Assembly: GCA_011319805.1 (NCBI GenBank) | Contig: SJRY01000241.1 | Coordinates: 1 to 64,000, forward strand | Direction: 5' to 3' | Source of the DNA: Macrocybe gigantea | Taxonomy: Eukaryota > Basidiomycota > Agaricomycetes > Agaricales > Callistosporiaceae | Length of the DNA: 64,000 bases | Shown here: positions 42,508 through 54,153 of the stretch, piece by piece | Position numbering within the stretch: the first letter of the stretch is position 1 | Layout of the letters: each line of letters opens with the position of its first letter | Made by a program: the position numbers and the translations under genes | The notes under the pieces: generated by a model | Databases searched by the model: none | Told to the model about the DNA's origin: nothing | What the model saw: only the letters and a program-made list of their open reading frames with translations

Positions 42508-44010
42508 ATCACCATTCATTCAAGACGATGGACCTTCCTGGTTTTGGTCCCTTTCGTCCTGCTCACGAGTGCTCCCATCAGGGCAATACTTGGCCTCTTT
42601 CATCCCTATTGACTTTCTCCCCATCTCCTTATCAGCCCTTTGCCCAGAGACCATACCCTTAATCGCCACTCATTCCTTTCTATCTCAAAATGCTTGTTAA
42701 CCGAAAAGCAGCTTCACTTTCTTCCAGCTATTTTTCGTAGCATAGAGGTCAGCTACTCCTATCTTCAGAAGTTTCCGCTCCCCCAGCCTAATTTTTGTCA
42801 TCTTTTATACATTCCCTTCGGAAAACCGAAGGGGCATCCATCAATGAACGGACGAGACTGTAATAGACTTAGGTACTACCTTTTATTTCCTTATCTTCTT
42901 TTCGTTTTTCTTTTTTCTTTCTTTTTTTTCCAATTTGTCCCTCTTCTTTTTCGTTTTCTTTCCTTACCTAGACAGCGCCCTGACGACGTCGAGCGTTCAT
43001 CCCCATATCGCACGTGTATACTACCAACATCGCAGAAAATTGATTCCATCTGACAAAGCATACTATTTGACTGATCCCGCGAAGATAAAAAAGATACTGA
43101 TGATCTAGACCTCGACGAGCTTCCTATTCAAATTTCGCGGTGCTCTGCAAGATTGCAAAGCAGATCAGCGCTTTATATATTTGCTCTGAAAGTTTGTCAT
43201 GCGTGTCGGTCGTATCGGAGGTTGTCTGACAAACTTCGATGTGGGAGATCAAACTTTGTGCGCAGCCTGGACCTTCTGTAACTTCTCTAGAAGAAAGCGG
43301 TCATAGGGAACGATGCAGTGGTATGTATGTAGGGAATTTCCCAAGTGTTTCCGGAGACATCGAACCCGAGGTTCACCTGCTCGGGTAAGTGTAGCCACCT
43401 CACAGTTAGGTACCGTGAAACGTTAAGTCTGAACATCGTGTGCACCGGACACTAGGTCATCAGGAATCAGATCAGCATAGCACAAGGGACGCCGACGCCC
43501 CAGAATATATTAAGATAGAGGTCGTTGTTATGTTTCGACACTGTACAAGTGGAGTAGTTAGTTCTACACTGGGTTGTCTTGGTATTGTGGGAGCACTATT
43601 AGCTTGGGCAAACGAGAAAAAGGAAGGAAGCGAGAACCGATGGATATACCTAAAGATGCAGGGGATGCAGTGAAGGGGATAAATGAGCCGGGTGACGAAG
43701 CGAATGAGAAAGTAGTGACCTGGACATGGAGCGGGACGATAAGAGAAGGAAGGTATAAGGTGCATAAGGACTGACATGATCGAAAGCGAAGGAGCGTGGG
43801 GTCTGCATAGAAACAGGGAAAAAAAAGGAAAGAAGAATGAACGAGCGACATGGAAGTTGGTTTCAAGGAACGGAGTGGGGAGGACGATCAGCATATGCAC
43901 ATAGAGAAGGCCAGAATTGAAAGATCAAGGAGTCATATACGTAGAAAAGAAAGTCATACATCGGAAGGGAATAAGATAAGCGGCAAAAGAAATTAATGGG
44001 GATGAGTCAA
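42508..44010. other. Intergenic, nothing recognised
   Basis: About 1.5 kb between convergent genes. It has pyrimidine-rich stretches (42880-42980) and short frames on both strands without resemblance to known proteins. It presumably holds two 3' UTRs. Confidence 0.45.
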
Positions 44011-47000
44011 TTATGTTGGCCATCCTCTAGCGATTCTCGCAGCGCCGCCTCCAACGCGGCCGAGGAAGCTCCACACGGCGGCCGTGCCATCAGGCGAGAA
44101 GCCTTCGCCCGCAGCTTGCATGGTGTTGAAGCTCGACCAAGCCATGCGATCGTGGTACGTCGGGCCGCCAGGGATCGCGTAGTGCGGCGTCGCCATGTAG
44201 GGACTCACCGCCAGCGCCACTAGGGCGGACGCACCGACCCACATGAGCATCTGCCCGATCGCGCTCGCGGAGAACGGGGTGAGAGACGTGGACGAGTCCT
44301 TCGAGCTGTCGCCATACACATAAGTGTTGTAGATATTGTAAAAGCGGCCCCCTCGCCGTGGCGGCTTGATGCCGTCCGTGGACGCGTCCGGCGTGCGCGG
44401 GATCTTGTCCGAGCTCGCGATGATCTTGTCGATGACGGTGCAATCGACGCCCAGCTCTTCTTTGAGCGCGCGCCACTCTTCGACGGCCTCTTCGGACACA
44501 CCACCAGGTATCGGCTCAAAGGGTATCTTCGCGCCATTATGCCACTTGCGCAGGGTATCCGCAGCTACGCGCAGGTCGCGCTCTTCCAGCTCTTCGTTGT
44601 ATGCCGGTGGCTGGTCACCGTGGATAGGCTCGAGCGTATGTGGATGAGCTTTGGGTGTTGGAGGTACGATGGTAGACGAGGACGAAGCGAGGCTTTCGAC
44701 ATTTTGGGGTGATGGGGAGCGAGAAACATGCTCTTGCTCTTCACTTTCGGTTTGTATCTCGACATCAATGGTTAGGCGGGGAGGGGGCAGGGATTCGGGG
44801 TCGGTCTGGATTTCCAAGGTGTGCAAAGCGGGTGCGTCAGTTTGGACGCTGAGGGAGGCTGTGATGATTTTGGGTGCAGGTTCGGGTTCAATATCATACT
44901 GCGTAGAAATGTCGGAGTACTCTTTGACTTCTTCAAAATGCCTTGTTTCGATTCGCTGGGCACGACTGGCGACCTTCTGTATACCAACAAGTTGAGAATA
45001 AGGTATGCAGAAGAACGAAAAGCCTGCGACATACCCTTTTCTTACGCGTGATAATCGTTTGAATGACGTCCTCGCCCTCCGTCTCGTCTCCTTCCTCCAC
45101 GTCAAGTGAGACGCCCTCATCAATGCCCATATCTTGTTCGTCCTCATCCATGCCCCACTCCTTCATCTTGCCCAGCAGCTCCGCACCCAAGCTCTTGCTC
45201 ACGCTGTTCGCCAAGCTGCTCTGGCCGCTGCCGCCCGAGGCCGCCATGGCGGCACTATTGCGCATCTCGTCCATCTCGTAGCGCATCCGGTCGATCGTCT
45301 CTTTGAGCAGCATGTTCTCCTGCTTCTGCTCGTCTAGCTGCACGTGCGCTTGCTGTGCGATGGCCAGCTCCGTCTCGAGCTGTGCGATTCGCACCTCGTA
45401 CGCCTCGTGCTCCCTGGCCCACTTCCCGCTCTCAACCTCATGCAGCGACGCAGCCTCGCGCAGATTGCGGATTAGCTCTTCGCGCTGCCGCAACTCGTCG
45501 CGGTATTTTTCAGATGCAGCTGAAAGGCAGAGGACATTGCTCAACACCTCGCGTTCTTATCAAAGAGAAGTGGCATGTGTAACGCACCACATTGTTCCTG
45601 ATATTGCCGTTGCAAACTGGCGTAGGTCGACTTGGACTGGTCCAATTGCTTTGTAAGTTTTGCGACTTCCAATTCCAATGCGGCGATTTGTGTATTGCTT
45701 TGGCGCTATACGAGTGCGCGGAACAGTGGAACATTAGCCAGATCAGCACCGTAAAGTGGAACAAGAACAGACTGACGTCTTTGGATCGCAATTCCTTCTC
45801 CTCGCGTTTCGTGGCACTCAATTCACTTCGTATTTCCTCCAGCTTGCCCTGCATCTCCTCCAGCTCCAATTCATGTTCGGAGAGTTTGTTCTGCAGCGTC
45901 CTTTCCGCCTCCATGAGTTTCTTTCCCAGCTCTTCGTTCACCCTCTGCAGCGCATCAAGGCGTTCGAGGGGCTCCAAGGATGCGTTTGAGCTTGTCATCG
46001 CGCGGTCCATCACGAGGCCGAGAGAGTCATCCTCATCTTCCGAATCCGAGTCCGCTGACGCGCGTGGCATGGGCAGGTTCGATACCGAGCTCATGAACGC
46101 ACTCGCGTCCATCGTCTGGTCGTCCTCGGGCGAATGGTACCCGCGGTCGCCGGGCGAGCCAAACTCGTAACCGAGGCTCGGGTGGCCCATAAAGTGTGAT
46201 TGTGGCTGAGACTGCGCGCGCGAGTGGGGTCGCGAAGGCGGTCGGCCAAAGGGCGGGGACATCGTATGGAGCTCGGCAAAGTTGGTCGCGGGAGAGGTGG
46301 GATTGGACGGCGCGCGTGACCGGCTTCCGGAACGGCGCCATGTGCCGGGGCTGTCTGAAAACTAGGATAATTTTTTTTAAAAGCAGATCCGCGTCAACAA
46401 GAAGTCTCTTTCAGAACGATGAATGGCGCTTGCTCACCTCGGAGTCGCTGCGGCTCCCTGCATCGCTCTTGCGCCTGTGTGCCGGTGCGGGACGTCTCGT
46501 CCAGCTGGACGGCGCGTTGGTCGCTAGCGGGGCCGTGCGTTGCCTCCGCTGCGTATCAAAGGGCGATTTCGGCGTCATCGGCGCGCTCATGCTCATCGAG
46601 GACCGGCGACTACCCGCAGCCGGCGTAGAGTGAAAGCCCGTGTTACCGTCCGACGAATCGTCGCTCGAGGACCTGCGGTGGTCCGCGTCGCGCCCACCAT
46701 CGGTGCTCCGTCTGCGCCCCAGTTTCAGCGGGACGGGAGGCGCGCTGTTGCCTAGGCTCGCGACATCGCCCACGAGCGGGCTGCGCGGAGGGCTGTGTCT
46801 CGTCTTCTCCGCGATGAAGCCGAGCAGGATGTGGGGTGTGACCTCGAGCCCCGGGTTAGACGCGAGCAGCTGTTTGAGCATCGCGGTCTCGTCGTCTGTC
46901 ATGAGCTGCACGCCTCCGCAGAGGTCCGAGAAGGCCCGAAACACGTCGACGAGGTCATCTGCGGGTATTACTGGGTCTCCGGCATCGTTTACATGGGAGT

Positions 47001-47144
47001 TGGGGTGCTGATTGAAGATGGTGATGAGCTGCTGCTCAATGTCGGCTATGGATTTAATATTTCTGCCATAAGGGTTAGAATTGGACTATTCCATGCCATC
47101 AGCTCCGCACGATCAGTTCTCTGGCTTTGCAAGGCACTCACCAT
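44011..47144 (-). CDS. Coiled-coil protein with C-terminal membrane anchor
   Basis: Minus-strand multi-exon gene. The N-terminal part has IEQQLITIFNQHPN and ADDLVDVFRAFSDLCGGVQL, which looks like a helical, EF-hand-like pair. A Ser/Arg-rich linker follows (46420-46700), then long coiled coils (RVNEELGKKLMEAERTLQNK; YRDELRQREELIRNLREA). A 378-codon last part holds SVQTDAP and EIQTDPESLP repeats. A hydrophobic segment near the end (QMLMWVGASALVALAVSPYM) is probably a tail anchor. Introns lie near 45000-45050, 45545-45590, 45700-45780, 46350-46435 and 47050-47115. The ATG at 47144 is proposed because it splices in phase to PDIEQQLI; the start is uncertain. Function is not recognised; the layout resembles organelle-tethering or cortical-anchor proteins. 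Confidence 0.75.
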
Positions 47145-47391
47145 GGTGATATGTCAGTCAGTTCAGGTGTAATGATGGGGAGACGAGGAGAACACCTTTA
47201 CCATTTGCGCGCTTCTGCACTTTTTGGATTTGGTCAAACAATGATCCACGAGCCAAAGCAGCATTTGACCTTGTTTGCATTCAAAGACCACGTGATCCAA
47301 CAATGTCCATTTCCATAAACAGCGAATAAAGGTAAACTAGGACCAGCTATGATCTAGAGCTGGGTTAGATATTATTCGGCCGACGTTAGTA

Positions 47392-47422
47392 AGGTAGGAG
47401 TCATCGAAATCGCGCATATGTC
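47392..47422 (+). repeat. Left terminal inverted repeat of the DNA transposon
   Basis: The first 25 bases are identical to the reverse complement of the right end. Differences after that are C/T transitions. Confidence 0.85.
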
Positions 47423-47630
47423 ACGTGCTCAAAAGTGACAAAGCGTGACATTTGGGCGGATTGGGCAGTAAATTGTTAATGGCCACTGTATCTCGAGGAA
47501 AATGACAAATCTGCCCACACAGAGTTCTAGATTTAGTAAACATGTGAAGGTCTATGCGGCCAGAATTTTGATTTTATATGAAATTGACAGGCCATTAGCT
47601 CTACATGGCAAATGAGGCATGTGCTATATC

Positions 47631-47950
47631 TGTTACAGATGCCGCCCAAAGGACTATTCAATTTCTTATCTTATCTTTCCCCCATCCCTTATCCTCCCCA
47701 TCACACTGCGCAGTGCGCAGCCATCGAGTCATTCCACTTTCCTAGTCACTCCGAGTCATCGCTTCCTTAGTCTTACTCATCCGCAGTCCACAGCATTTGC
47801 GCAGTCCGTGGTCCGTGCTCGAGTACTGTAACGTATATAAGGACTCCCAGATGTACCAGTAGCGCTAGGCTTAATATTCCATTTGCCATCGTCTTAAACC
47901 ACTCTCGCACTTAGTCTGCCCGAGTCCTTTAAGATTCGTCTAGCCTAACA
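47631..47950 (+). repeat. Gypsy-B2 5' LTR
   Basis: It runs from TGTTACAGATGCC to CTAGCCTAACA. TATA box TATATAA is at 47834-47840. Transcription start is expected near 47865, which places AGGCTTAATAT (47867-47877) at the RNA 5' end. Confidence 0.93.
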
Positions 47951-47952
47951 AG

Positions 47953-47963
47953 ATATTAAGCCT
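47953..47963 (+). promoter_or_regulatory. Self-priming site of Gypsy-B2
   Basis: ATATTAAGCCT, two bases after the LTR, is the exact reverse complement of AGGCTTAATAT at 47867-47877, the expected 5' end of the RNA. No tRNA-like primer match was seen. This is the arrangement known from fission yeast Tf1. Confidence 0.6.
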
Positions 47964-47999
47964 CGTCGAGACTCGCTCAGACTCACACACACCACGTCA

Positions 48000-49747
48000 C
48001 GCTTTATCAAAGACCTGATCAACATTCGACGACAAGCGGTCGCCGACCCAGCAAGCACTAGCACGAGCGACGAGAGCACCTGGCTCAGAGAAGTAGATCA
48101 CACATTGCAGTCCACGCCATTCGCAGAGACAGTCCACGCCAACCGCAGAGACACTAGCAATTCGAACAAACGAAAGAGGGAGCGTACGCCTACACCAAGT
48201 AGCGACGAAGAAGAACAGGCATTCCTGAGAGAGTTTGCCTTCACCACCGCAGACGAACCCACTGAGATCTTCAGTGACGGAGCAGCACAGCTCATTACAG
48301 AACTCTTACTAGAAGGAGAATACGGATAAGCCTAGAAGAGCTGTGGTCAGACCAGAATCTTCCTGCCGAAGAAGAGGACGAACCGATCTGCAAGAAAACA
48401 AGAGAGGAACGAACACAAGCCCGAAACTTCAGACAACAGCAGATTGAAAACTACAATCGCCGGGTACAAGAAGAGGACATATTAATACAGAGAGGACACG
48501 ACGCACAGAGTGCACGACAGAATCAACGAGAGCGACACCAAAGTCAGGGGCACATAGGAACGAAGCTACCAAACCCCTTCAGAAGACCGACTCGCCGAAG
48601 TACAGCATAAGAAGGAAATCGCACCACCGTGGCGAAAGTAAGCGACAGCGACTGGAACGAATACTATCGGTGGAGGGAGCGAAAGAGACTACCAAAGACA
48701 GATGGACCAACCGCCGCAGAGTGGGCCGATTTTGAACAGGCCTGTAGAATCGCAGGAATCGACCTAGACTACTGGAAAGAACAGAGAGAAGAACGAAGAC
48801 AAAAGCAGATTCAAGAACAGCAGACCCAAGCACAACAGGCCCAAATACAGGAAGACCAAGACCAAGACAACGACGAAGAGACTCCGCAGACAATGACGAC
48901 AGAATACAAGGGAATTATCGCCGATCCGAAATCCTTCACAGGAGATCGAACAGCTTTGACATTTGGTGGAGGAAGATGAAACTCTACATAACCGCACACG
49001 GAGACCTCACCGATGTACAGAGAATTGGAGCAGTACTATCCAGGATGACCGACGGACCAGGAGCCCACTGGGCGTCAAAGAAAATTGACACCACGACTAA
49101 TCAAAGCACATGGGCCGATTTCGTGACCGAAATAGAAATACGATTCAGCAATGTCATGTCACCGTCGCAAGCAGGAAGCAAATTATTCAACATCAGACAG
49201 GGAAACCGACCCATTGACGAATTCCTAGATGAATTCGTAGACCTCGCAGGAAAAGCGGGAATGACAGGAACAGCACCTCGCTTCCTACTCGAGAAGAGTT
49301 TAAACCGGAGGACAGCAGAAGCCGTACATTCGATCTCTGTACTTCCAACAGATGGAGACGAATACATCAAGACAGTTCGAGCGATCGGGCGAAACATCGA
49401 TGAACATAGGAATGTGATGAGGGGAGAGTTCACAAACAACCAGCGCAAACCTGGGAACCCAAGCCGAGGAGCAGGACAAGCCATGGAATCGACAAGTACG
49501 AAGCAACAATTGCTTCAATTGCAATAAGCCAGGACATCTTTCACGAAACTGTCCGGAACCACGGAAAGGAGCAGCAAACGTCACATGCTTCAATTGCGGC
49601 TTAAAAGGACATTACGCACGAAACTGCAAGAAGAAGAAGAAGGGAAAATCCCGAGTCAGAGAAGTGAAAGAAGAAGGAGAAGAAGACAAAGAAGACAAGG
49701 ATGAAGAAAGCTCTGACAAAGAGGGTTTTGTTGAAGGGTCCGACTAA
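48000..49747 (+). pseudogene. Gypsy-B2 leader ORF and gag, with small deletions
   Basis: The leader part (48000-48610) encodes an acidic/basic stretch (RKRERTPTPSSDEEEQAFLR) without an ATG and ends at TAA shared with B1. Gag proper probably begins MTTEYKGIIADPKSFTGD at 48893. It continues with WRKMKLYITAHGDLTDVQ and ends with two zinc knuckles, [14 protein letters not shown] and [14 protein letters not shown] (49505-49630), an acidic tail and a TAA at 49745. Three deletions compared with B1 (near 48325, 48955 and 49487) break the frame. Confidence 0.8.
49723..49729 (+). promoter_or_regulatory. Candidate -1 frameshift heptamer between gag and pol
   Basis: GGGTTTT is in the gag frame as G-GGT-TTT, the X-XXY-YYZ pattern, 15 bases before the gag stop codon. 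Pol is open in the -1 frame in B1 from this site. In B2 a TGA follows directly in the -1 frame. Confidence 0.45.
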
Positions 49748-49748
49748 G

Positions 49749-52700
49749 AGGTGCTAAATCGCGACCCATACAGCTGAAACAGACTCGCTTCGATACCGGA
49801 TGTAGATCATCCCATACTCCGAAATACACCATTCCTGCAAAGCGACCTGAAGCACCAAGAAGAACCATCCGAGGTGATAGACCACCTAAAAGAAAAGAAC
49901 TCGCAGTACCAGCGAAGATACGAACGCGAAAAGGAATAGCAACGATAATACCAGAAGTCGATAGCGGAGCAGACAGGACCTGCATCAATACCGCTATAGT
50001 AGCAAAAACAGGACTGAAGACACGACGAATCAAGAAGATTCAAATCATAAACGCAGACGGATCACCCAACCGCCAGAAAACAGCAGACCAAGTAGCGGAG
50101 GTCCACATCGACATTAAAGGACACAAAGAGCACATGGAAGCCATTGTACTCGACATCGGAAAAACGGACATGCTACTAGGACATGATTGGCTTGTCTACC
50201 ACAACCCAACAATCAAATGGAGGACAGGAGAAGTTGTCTTTGACAGATGCCCTAAAACGTGCAAAATAAACCACCAGACGATTAAGATACAGAAGGTGGC
50301 CGAATCAGCGAAAACCACAGCCAGCGACAAGACAGGAACCCAGATACCCCCATATCTGATCAGATTCAAACACCTCTTCAAGGAGAAGAACTTTGATCGC
50401 TTACCAGACCACAAAGAATGGGACCATGAAATAAACTTAACGAAAGATGCACCCAAAACGATACCGAGCAAGGTTTATCCGATGACACAGAAAGAACTAG
50501 AGGAACTAGATGCCTTCGTCGAAGAAGGATTACGAACAGGAAAAATACGCCCATCGAAATCACCTTACGCAGCACCCTGCTTCTTTCGCAACAAGAAGGA
50601 CGGAAGCAAACGACTCATCCAAGATTACCGGGAGATAAACAAATACACGGTCAAAGACAAATTCCCACTACCACGCATCAATGAGCTCCTTGACGTACTA
50701 CAAGGAGCAAAGTACTTTAGCAAGATCGATATCATCTGGGGATATAATAACGTGCGCATCCGGAAAGGGGACGAATGGAAGGCAGCCTTCCTAACAGCAA
50801 GAGGACTCTTCGAACTGACAGTCATGTATTTTGGGCAGTGCAACGCACCAGGCACTTTCAGCCGAATGATGGCGAGCCTCTTCCAAGACCAAATACAAGA
50901 AGAGTGTGCATAATCTATATGGACGACATCATAATCATCGGACGAACACGAGAGGAACTTCAAAAGAACACCATAGAAGTCATGGAAATACTGAACAAGA
51001 ACGACCTATTCATCAAAGAACCAAAATGTGTCTGGGAATCGTCGAAAGTCCCAGTACTAGGATACATCGTAGGAGAAGGGAAGGTAGAAATGGAACCAGA
51101 AAAGATCACAGCCGTACAATCCTGGCCAACCCCAAAGACGAAGAAAGAACTACAAAAGTTCTTGGGATTCACGAACTTTTACCGACGATTCATCAAGGGA
51201 TATGCAAAGGTTGCTAAACCCCTGACGGAGTTGACGGGGAACAAAACATTCCAGTGGACAGACAAGCAACAAAGTGCTTTCAAAGAACTGATCCGACATA
51301 TAACCTCAGCACCCATCCTAGCATTACCACAGACAGAAGGAAAATTCCGAGTCGAAACGGACGCCTCAGGATATGCCATTGGAGCGGTACTATCACAACA
51401 GCAGAAAGGACTATGGCATCCGATCGCATTCATTTCGAGATGCATGACCCCAGCAGAACAAAACTACGAAATCTATGACAAGGAACTTCTTGCGATAATG
51501 GTCGCACTAAAGACATGGAGACAATACCTCCTCGAAGCTCGAGAGAAGTTCGAAATATTGACAGATCACAAAAACCTATCATACTTCCGGAAGCCGCAGC
51601 GACTCAATTCGAGACAGATTGGCTGGTACCTGAAATTACAAGAATATGACTATGAACTATGACACGTACCAGGAAAAGCGAACGGAAAAGCAGACGTCTT
51701 ATCACGAATGGCAGGATACGAAGAAAACCTAGCAGAAAAGGATGACATACAAATGATCAAAGAAGCCGCATTCATCCGACATCTGGAAGAGAATAATGAA
51801 CGAGACTTCGAATTTATGATGTTCGAGGACGAACACCTGCAAAAAGGAGAAGCAGAAAATAATGAAACAATACGGACAAGGGGATCACGATGATCGAATC
51901 CCCAAGAATAGAACAAATTCGACAATGCGCACGAAGAGAAACGATCGTAACAACAGGACTGAAGGAAAAACCGCACTGGTTCACAGAGGAAGACCACATC
52001 GTATACGCAGGAGGGAAAATTTACATCCCTCCAGACAACAAACTAAAGGAAGACATCATGTTTGAACACCACGACACTCCCATTGGAGGGCATCCAGGAC
52101 AATATCGTATGCACGAACTCATAAACCGCACCTACTGGTGGCCATCAATGCTAACGGACATCAAAAAATATGTTAATGGATGCGAAACATGTCAAAGAAA
52201 CAAAATCATTCGACAAAAGAAACATGCGCCACTACACCCGCATGAGATTCCACAACAGCCATGGGAAGATATTGGAGTAGATCTCATAGGACCGCTACCC
52301 AACTCGAACGGCTTTAATGCCATCGCCGCAGTCACAGACTGCCTGACCAAGATGATCCACCTGATTCCTACAAACACTGAACTCACAGCAGAAGGCCTCG
52401 CACGACTATACCGAGACAATGTGTGGCGACTTCATGGAATTCCACGAAAGATCATCAGCGACCGAGGACCCCAATTTGCAGCACGATTCATGACAGCGCT
52501 TCTAAAACTGCTTGGAACAAAGCAAAACCTATCAACGGCCTATCATCCACAGACAGATGGACAGGCGGAACGATCCCATCAGGAGACGGAAGCTTTCCTC
52601 AGAAGCTTCACGAACAACCTACAGGACGATTGGGCAGAATGGATAGCAATCGCAGAGTATCAATACAACGATAAAACACACCAGGGAACAAAGGAAACGC

Positions 52701-53371
52701 CATTCTACCTCAACTACGGAATGCACCCCTGGAAGGGAGAACCACAGACAGCAGAAGGGAACAATCCCGCAGCAAAGAACTTCGTCGAAAAAATGAACCA
52801 AATGCGGAAAGAAGCAAATGCTGCGCTGCAGTATGCACAAACACGGGCCAAAGACAATTACGATGCGAGACGAAAACCGGCCCGTGAATACAAGAAAGGA
52901 GATGGAGTATGGCTCGAAGCCACCAATATCACGGTCAATAGACCATCAAAGAAGTTATTGGCACTCCGATACGGACCATTCAAGGTGATCGAAAAGAAAG
53001 GCGCCTCAGCATATCGCCTAGAACTCCCAGCATCATGGCAGCTGATACACCCCGTGTTCAATGAAACACTACTCACACCCTACAAAGGACCCCGTTTCAA
53101 GATACAAGAGCGACCATCGCTGCCACCGCCTGAAATCATAAATGATGAAGAAGAGTACGAGGTAGAAGAAATTCTAAAAAGGAAGAAACAAGGAAGAGGA
53201 ACTCTATTCCTGGTCAAATGGAAAGGGTACGGGCACGAGGAAAACACATGGATCAAAGAGAAGGAACTGGGGAATGCGCAGCAAGCTCTGGACCGCTTCC
53301 TAAAAAAGACTATGAACCAGGATAAAAGGACCATGACAAGAGGAAAGAAGACCAAAAATCGCACATCATGA
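49749..53371 (+). pseudogene. Gypsy-B2 pol: protease, RT, RNase H, integrase, chromodomain
   Basis: Nearly intact polyprotein. The protease has VDSGADRTCI (near 49960). The RT region is open at 50134-50913 and holds FFRNKKDGSKRLIQDYREIN; IYMDDIIIIG follows after a one-base deletion near 50905. RNase H has ETDASGYAIGAVLSQQ and TDHKNLSYF, then an in-frame TGA at 51660 also present in B1. Integrase is open at 51890-53371: zinc site with HHDTPIGGHPGQ and CETCQRN, core with SDRGPQF and TDGQAERSHQETE. The chromodomain is YEVEEILKRKKQ, FLVKWKGYGHEENTW. It stops at TGA 53369-53371, overlapping the next ATG. Confidence 0.88.
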
Positions 53372-53766
53372 CCACCAACGCCCCCATCAGCATCGACAGC
53401 AGCGAGGACAGCCGCGCACCTACCCCCAACTGCCCAAGCGACCTCGAGAATCTGGCAAGGATTCTCAACGCTAGCGACTACATGGATCCCCTCGCCATCA
53501 CACTTGGCGCATATCTGCGCTACGTTATGACCGTCCGCACACACCTTTGGACTGGGCGAACCCCTGATGGGACCGGTCCCACAGCAGCTGAACGCATCGC
53601 GCTTCGCGAAGCAATGGAGATGCTTCGCATAGAGAACCGACGACTTAAACTCCTCGCCACCACGCTCCACCACATCCGCTCCTATAATGAAGAACTCATT
53701 CATACATGGGCCCCACGTGCCGCAACTGCCTGGGAGACCAATAATGGGTGGGGACAGCTGGACTAG
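53368..53766 (+). CDS. Gypsy-B2 third ORF, 132 residues, unknown
   Basis: An intact ORF between pol and the 3' LTR. Its ATG overlaps the pol stop (ATGA), so it could be translated by termination-reinitiation. The start is Ser/Thr/Asp-rich. The middle (LENLARILNASDYMDPLAIT) and the end (ALREAMEMLRIENRRLKLLA) look helical, the latter with a leucine heptad. No retroelement domain is recognised. B1 keeps the same length, start overlap and sequence except for two stops. It could be a structural, nucleic-acid-binding or regulatory accessory protein; nothing in the sequence decides this. Confidence 0.75.
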   Translation: MTTNAPISIDSSEDSRAPTPNCPSDLENLARILNASDYMDPLAITLGAYLRYVMTVRTHLWTGRTPDGTGPTAAERIALREAMEMLRIENRRLKLLATTLHHIRSYNEELIHTWAPRAATAWETNNGWGQLD

Positions 53767-53789
53767 GGTCTTTTCGCGAGGACGCGAAT

Positions 53790-53804
53790 CTAAAGAGAGG
53801 GTGA
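53790..53804 (+). promoter_or_regulatory. Gypsy-B2 polypurine tract
   Basis: Purine-rich TAAAGAGAGGGTGA directly before the 3' LTR, identical in B1. Confidence 0.65.
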
Positions 53805-54124
53805 TGTTACAGATGCCGCCCAAAGGACTATTCAATTTCTTATCTTATCTTTCCCCCATCCCTTATCCTCCCCATCACACTGCGCAGTGCGCAGCCATCG
53901 AGTCATTCCACTTTCCTAGTCACTCCGAGTCATCGCTTCCTTAGTCTTACTCATCCGCAGTCCACAGCATTTGCGCAGTCCGTGGTCCGTGCTCGAGTAC
54001 TGTAACGTATATAAGGACTCCCAGATGTACCAGTAGCGCTAGGCTTAATATTCCATTTGCCATCGTCTTAAACCACTCTCGCACTTAGTCTGCCCGAGTC
54101 CTTTAAGATTCGTCTAGCCTAACA
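53805..54124 (+). repeat. Gypsy-B2 3' LTR
   Basis: 320 bp; no difference from the 5' LTR was seen when the two were compared base by base. It is followed by ATATC, the second copy of the target duplication. Confidence 0.94.
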
Positions 54125-54153
54125 ATATCCCTGCCTCAATCATTGCGTTCTCG

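Larger units (their letters stand above)
47631..54124 (+). mobile_element. Gypsy-B copy 2 (B2), full length, recent insertion
   Basis: 320-bp LTRs that appear identical by eye, with target duplication ATATC (47626-47630 and 54125-54129). It lies inside the 5' part of the DNA transposon. Internal order is leader, gag, protease-pol with chromodomain, third ORF, purine tract. The CpG content is intact compared with B1. The ORFs still contain about five one- or two-base deletions (near 48325, 48955, 49487, 50905, 51885), which does not fit well with identical LTRs. Confidence 0.95.

Noticed and set aside
42118..42519. Minus-strand ORF rich in Val/Ile opposite the poly-Asp tract
   Set aside because: It is only the antisense of the GAC/GAT repeat.
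44090..44537. Extra minus-strand ORFs inside the coiled-coil gene
   Set aside because: They are out-of-frame, Arg-rich readings of GC-rich coding DNA.
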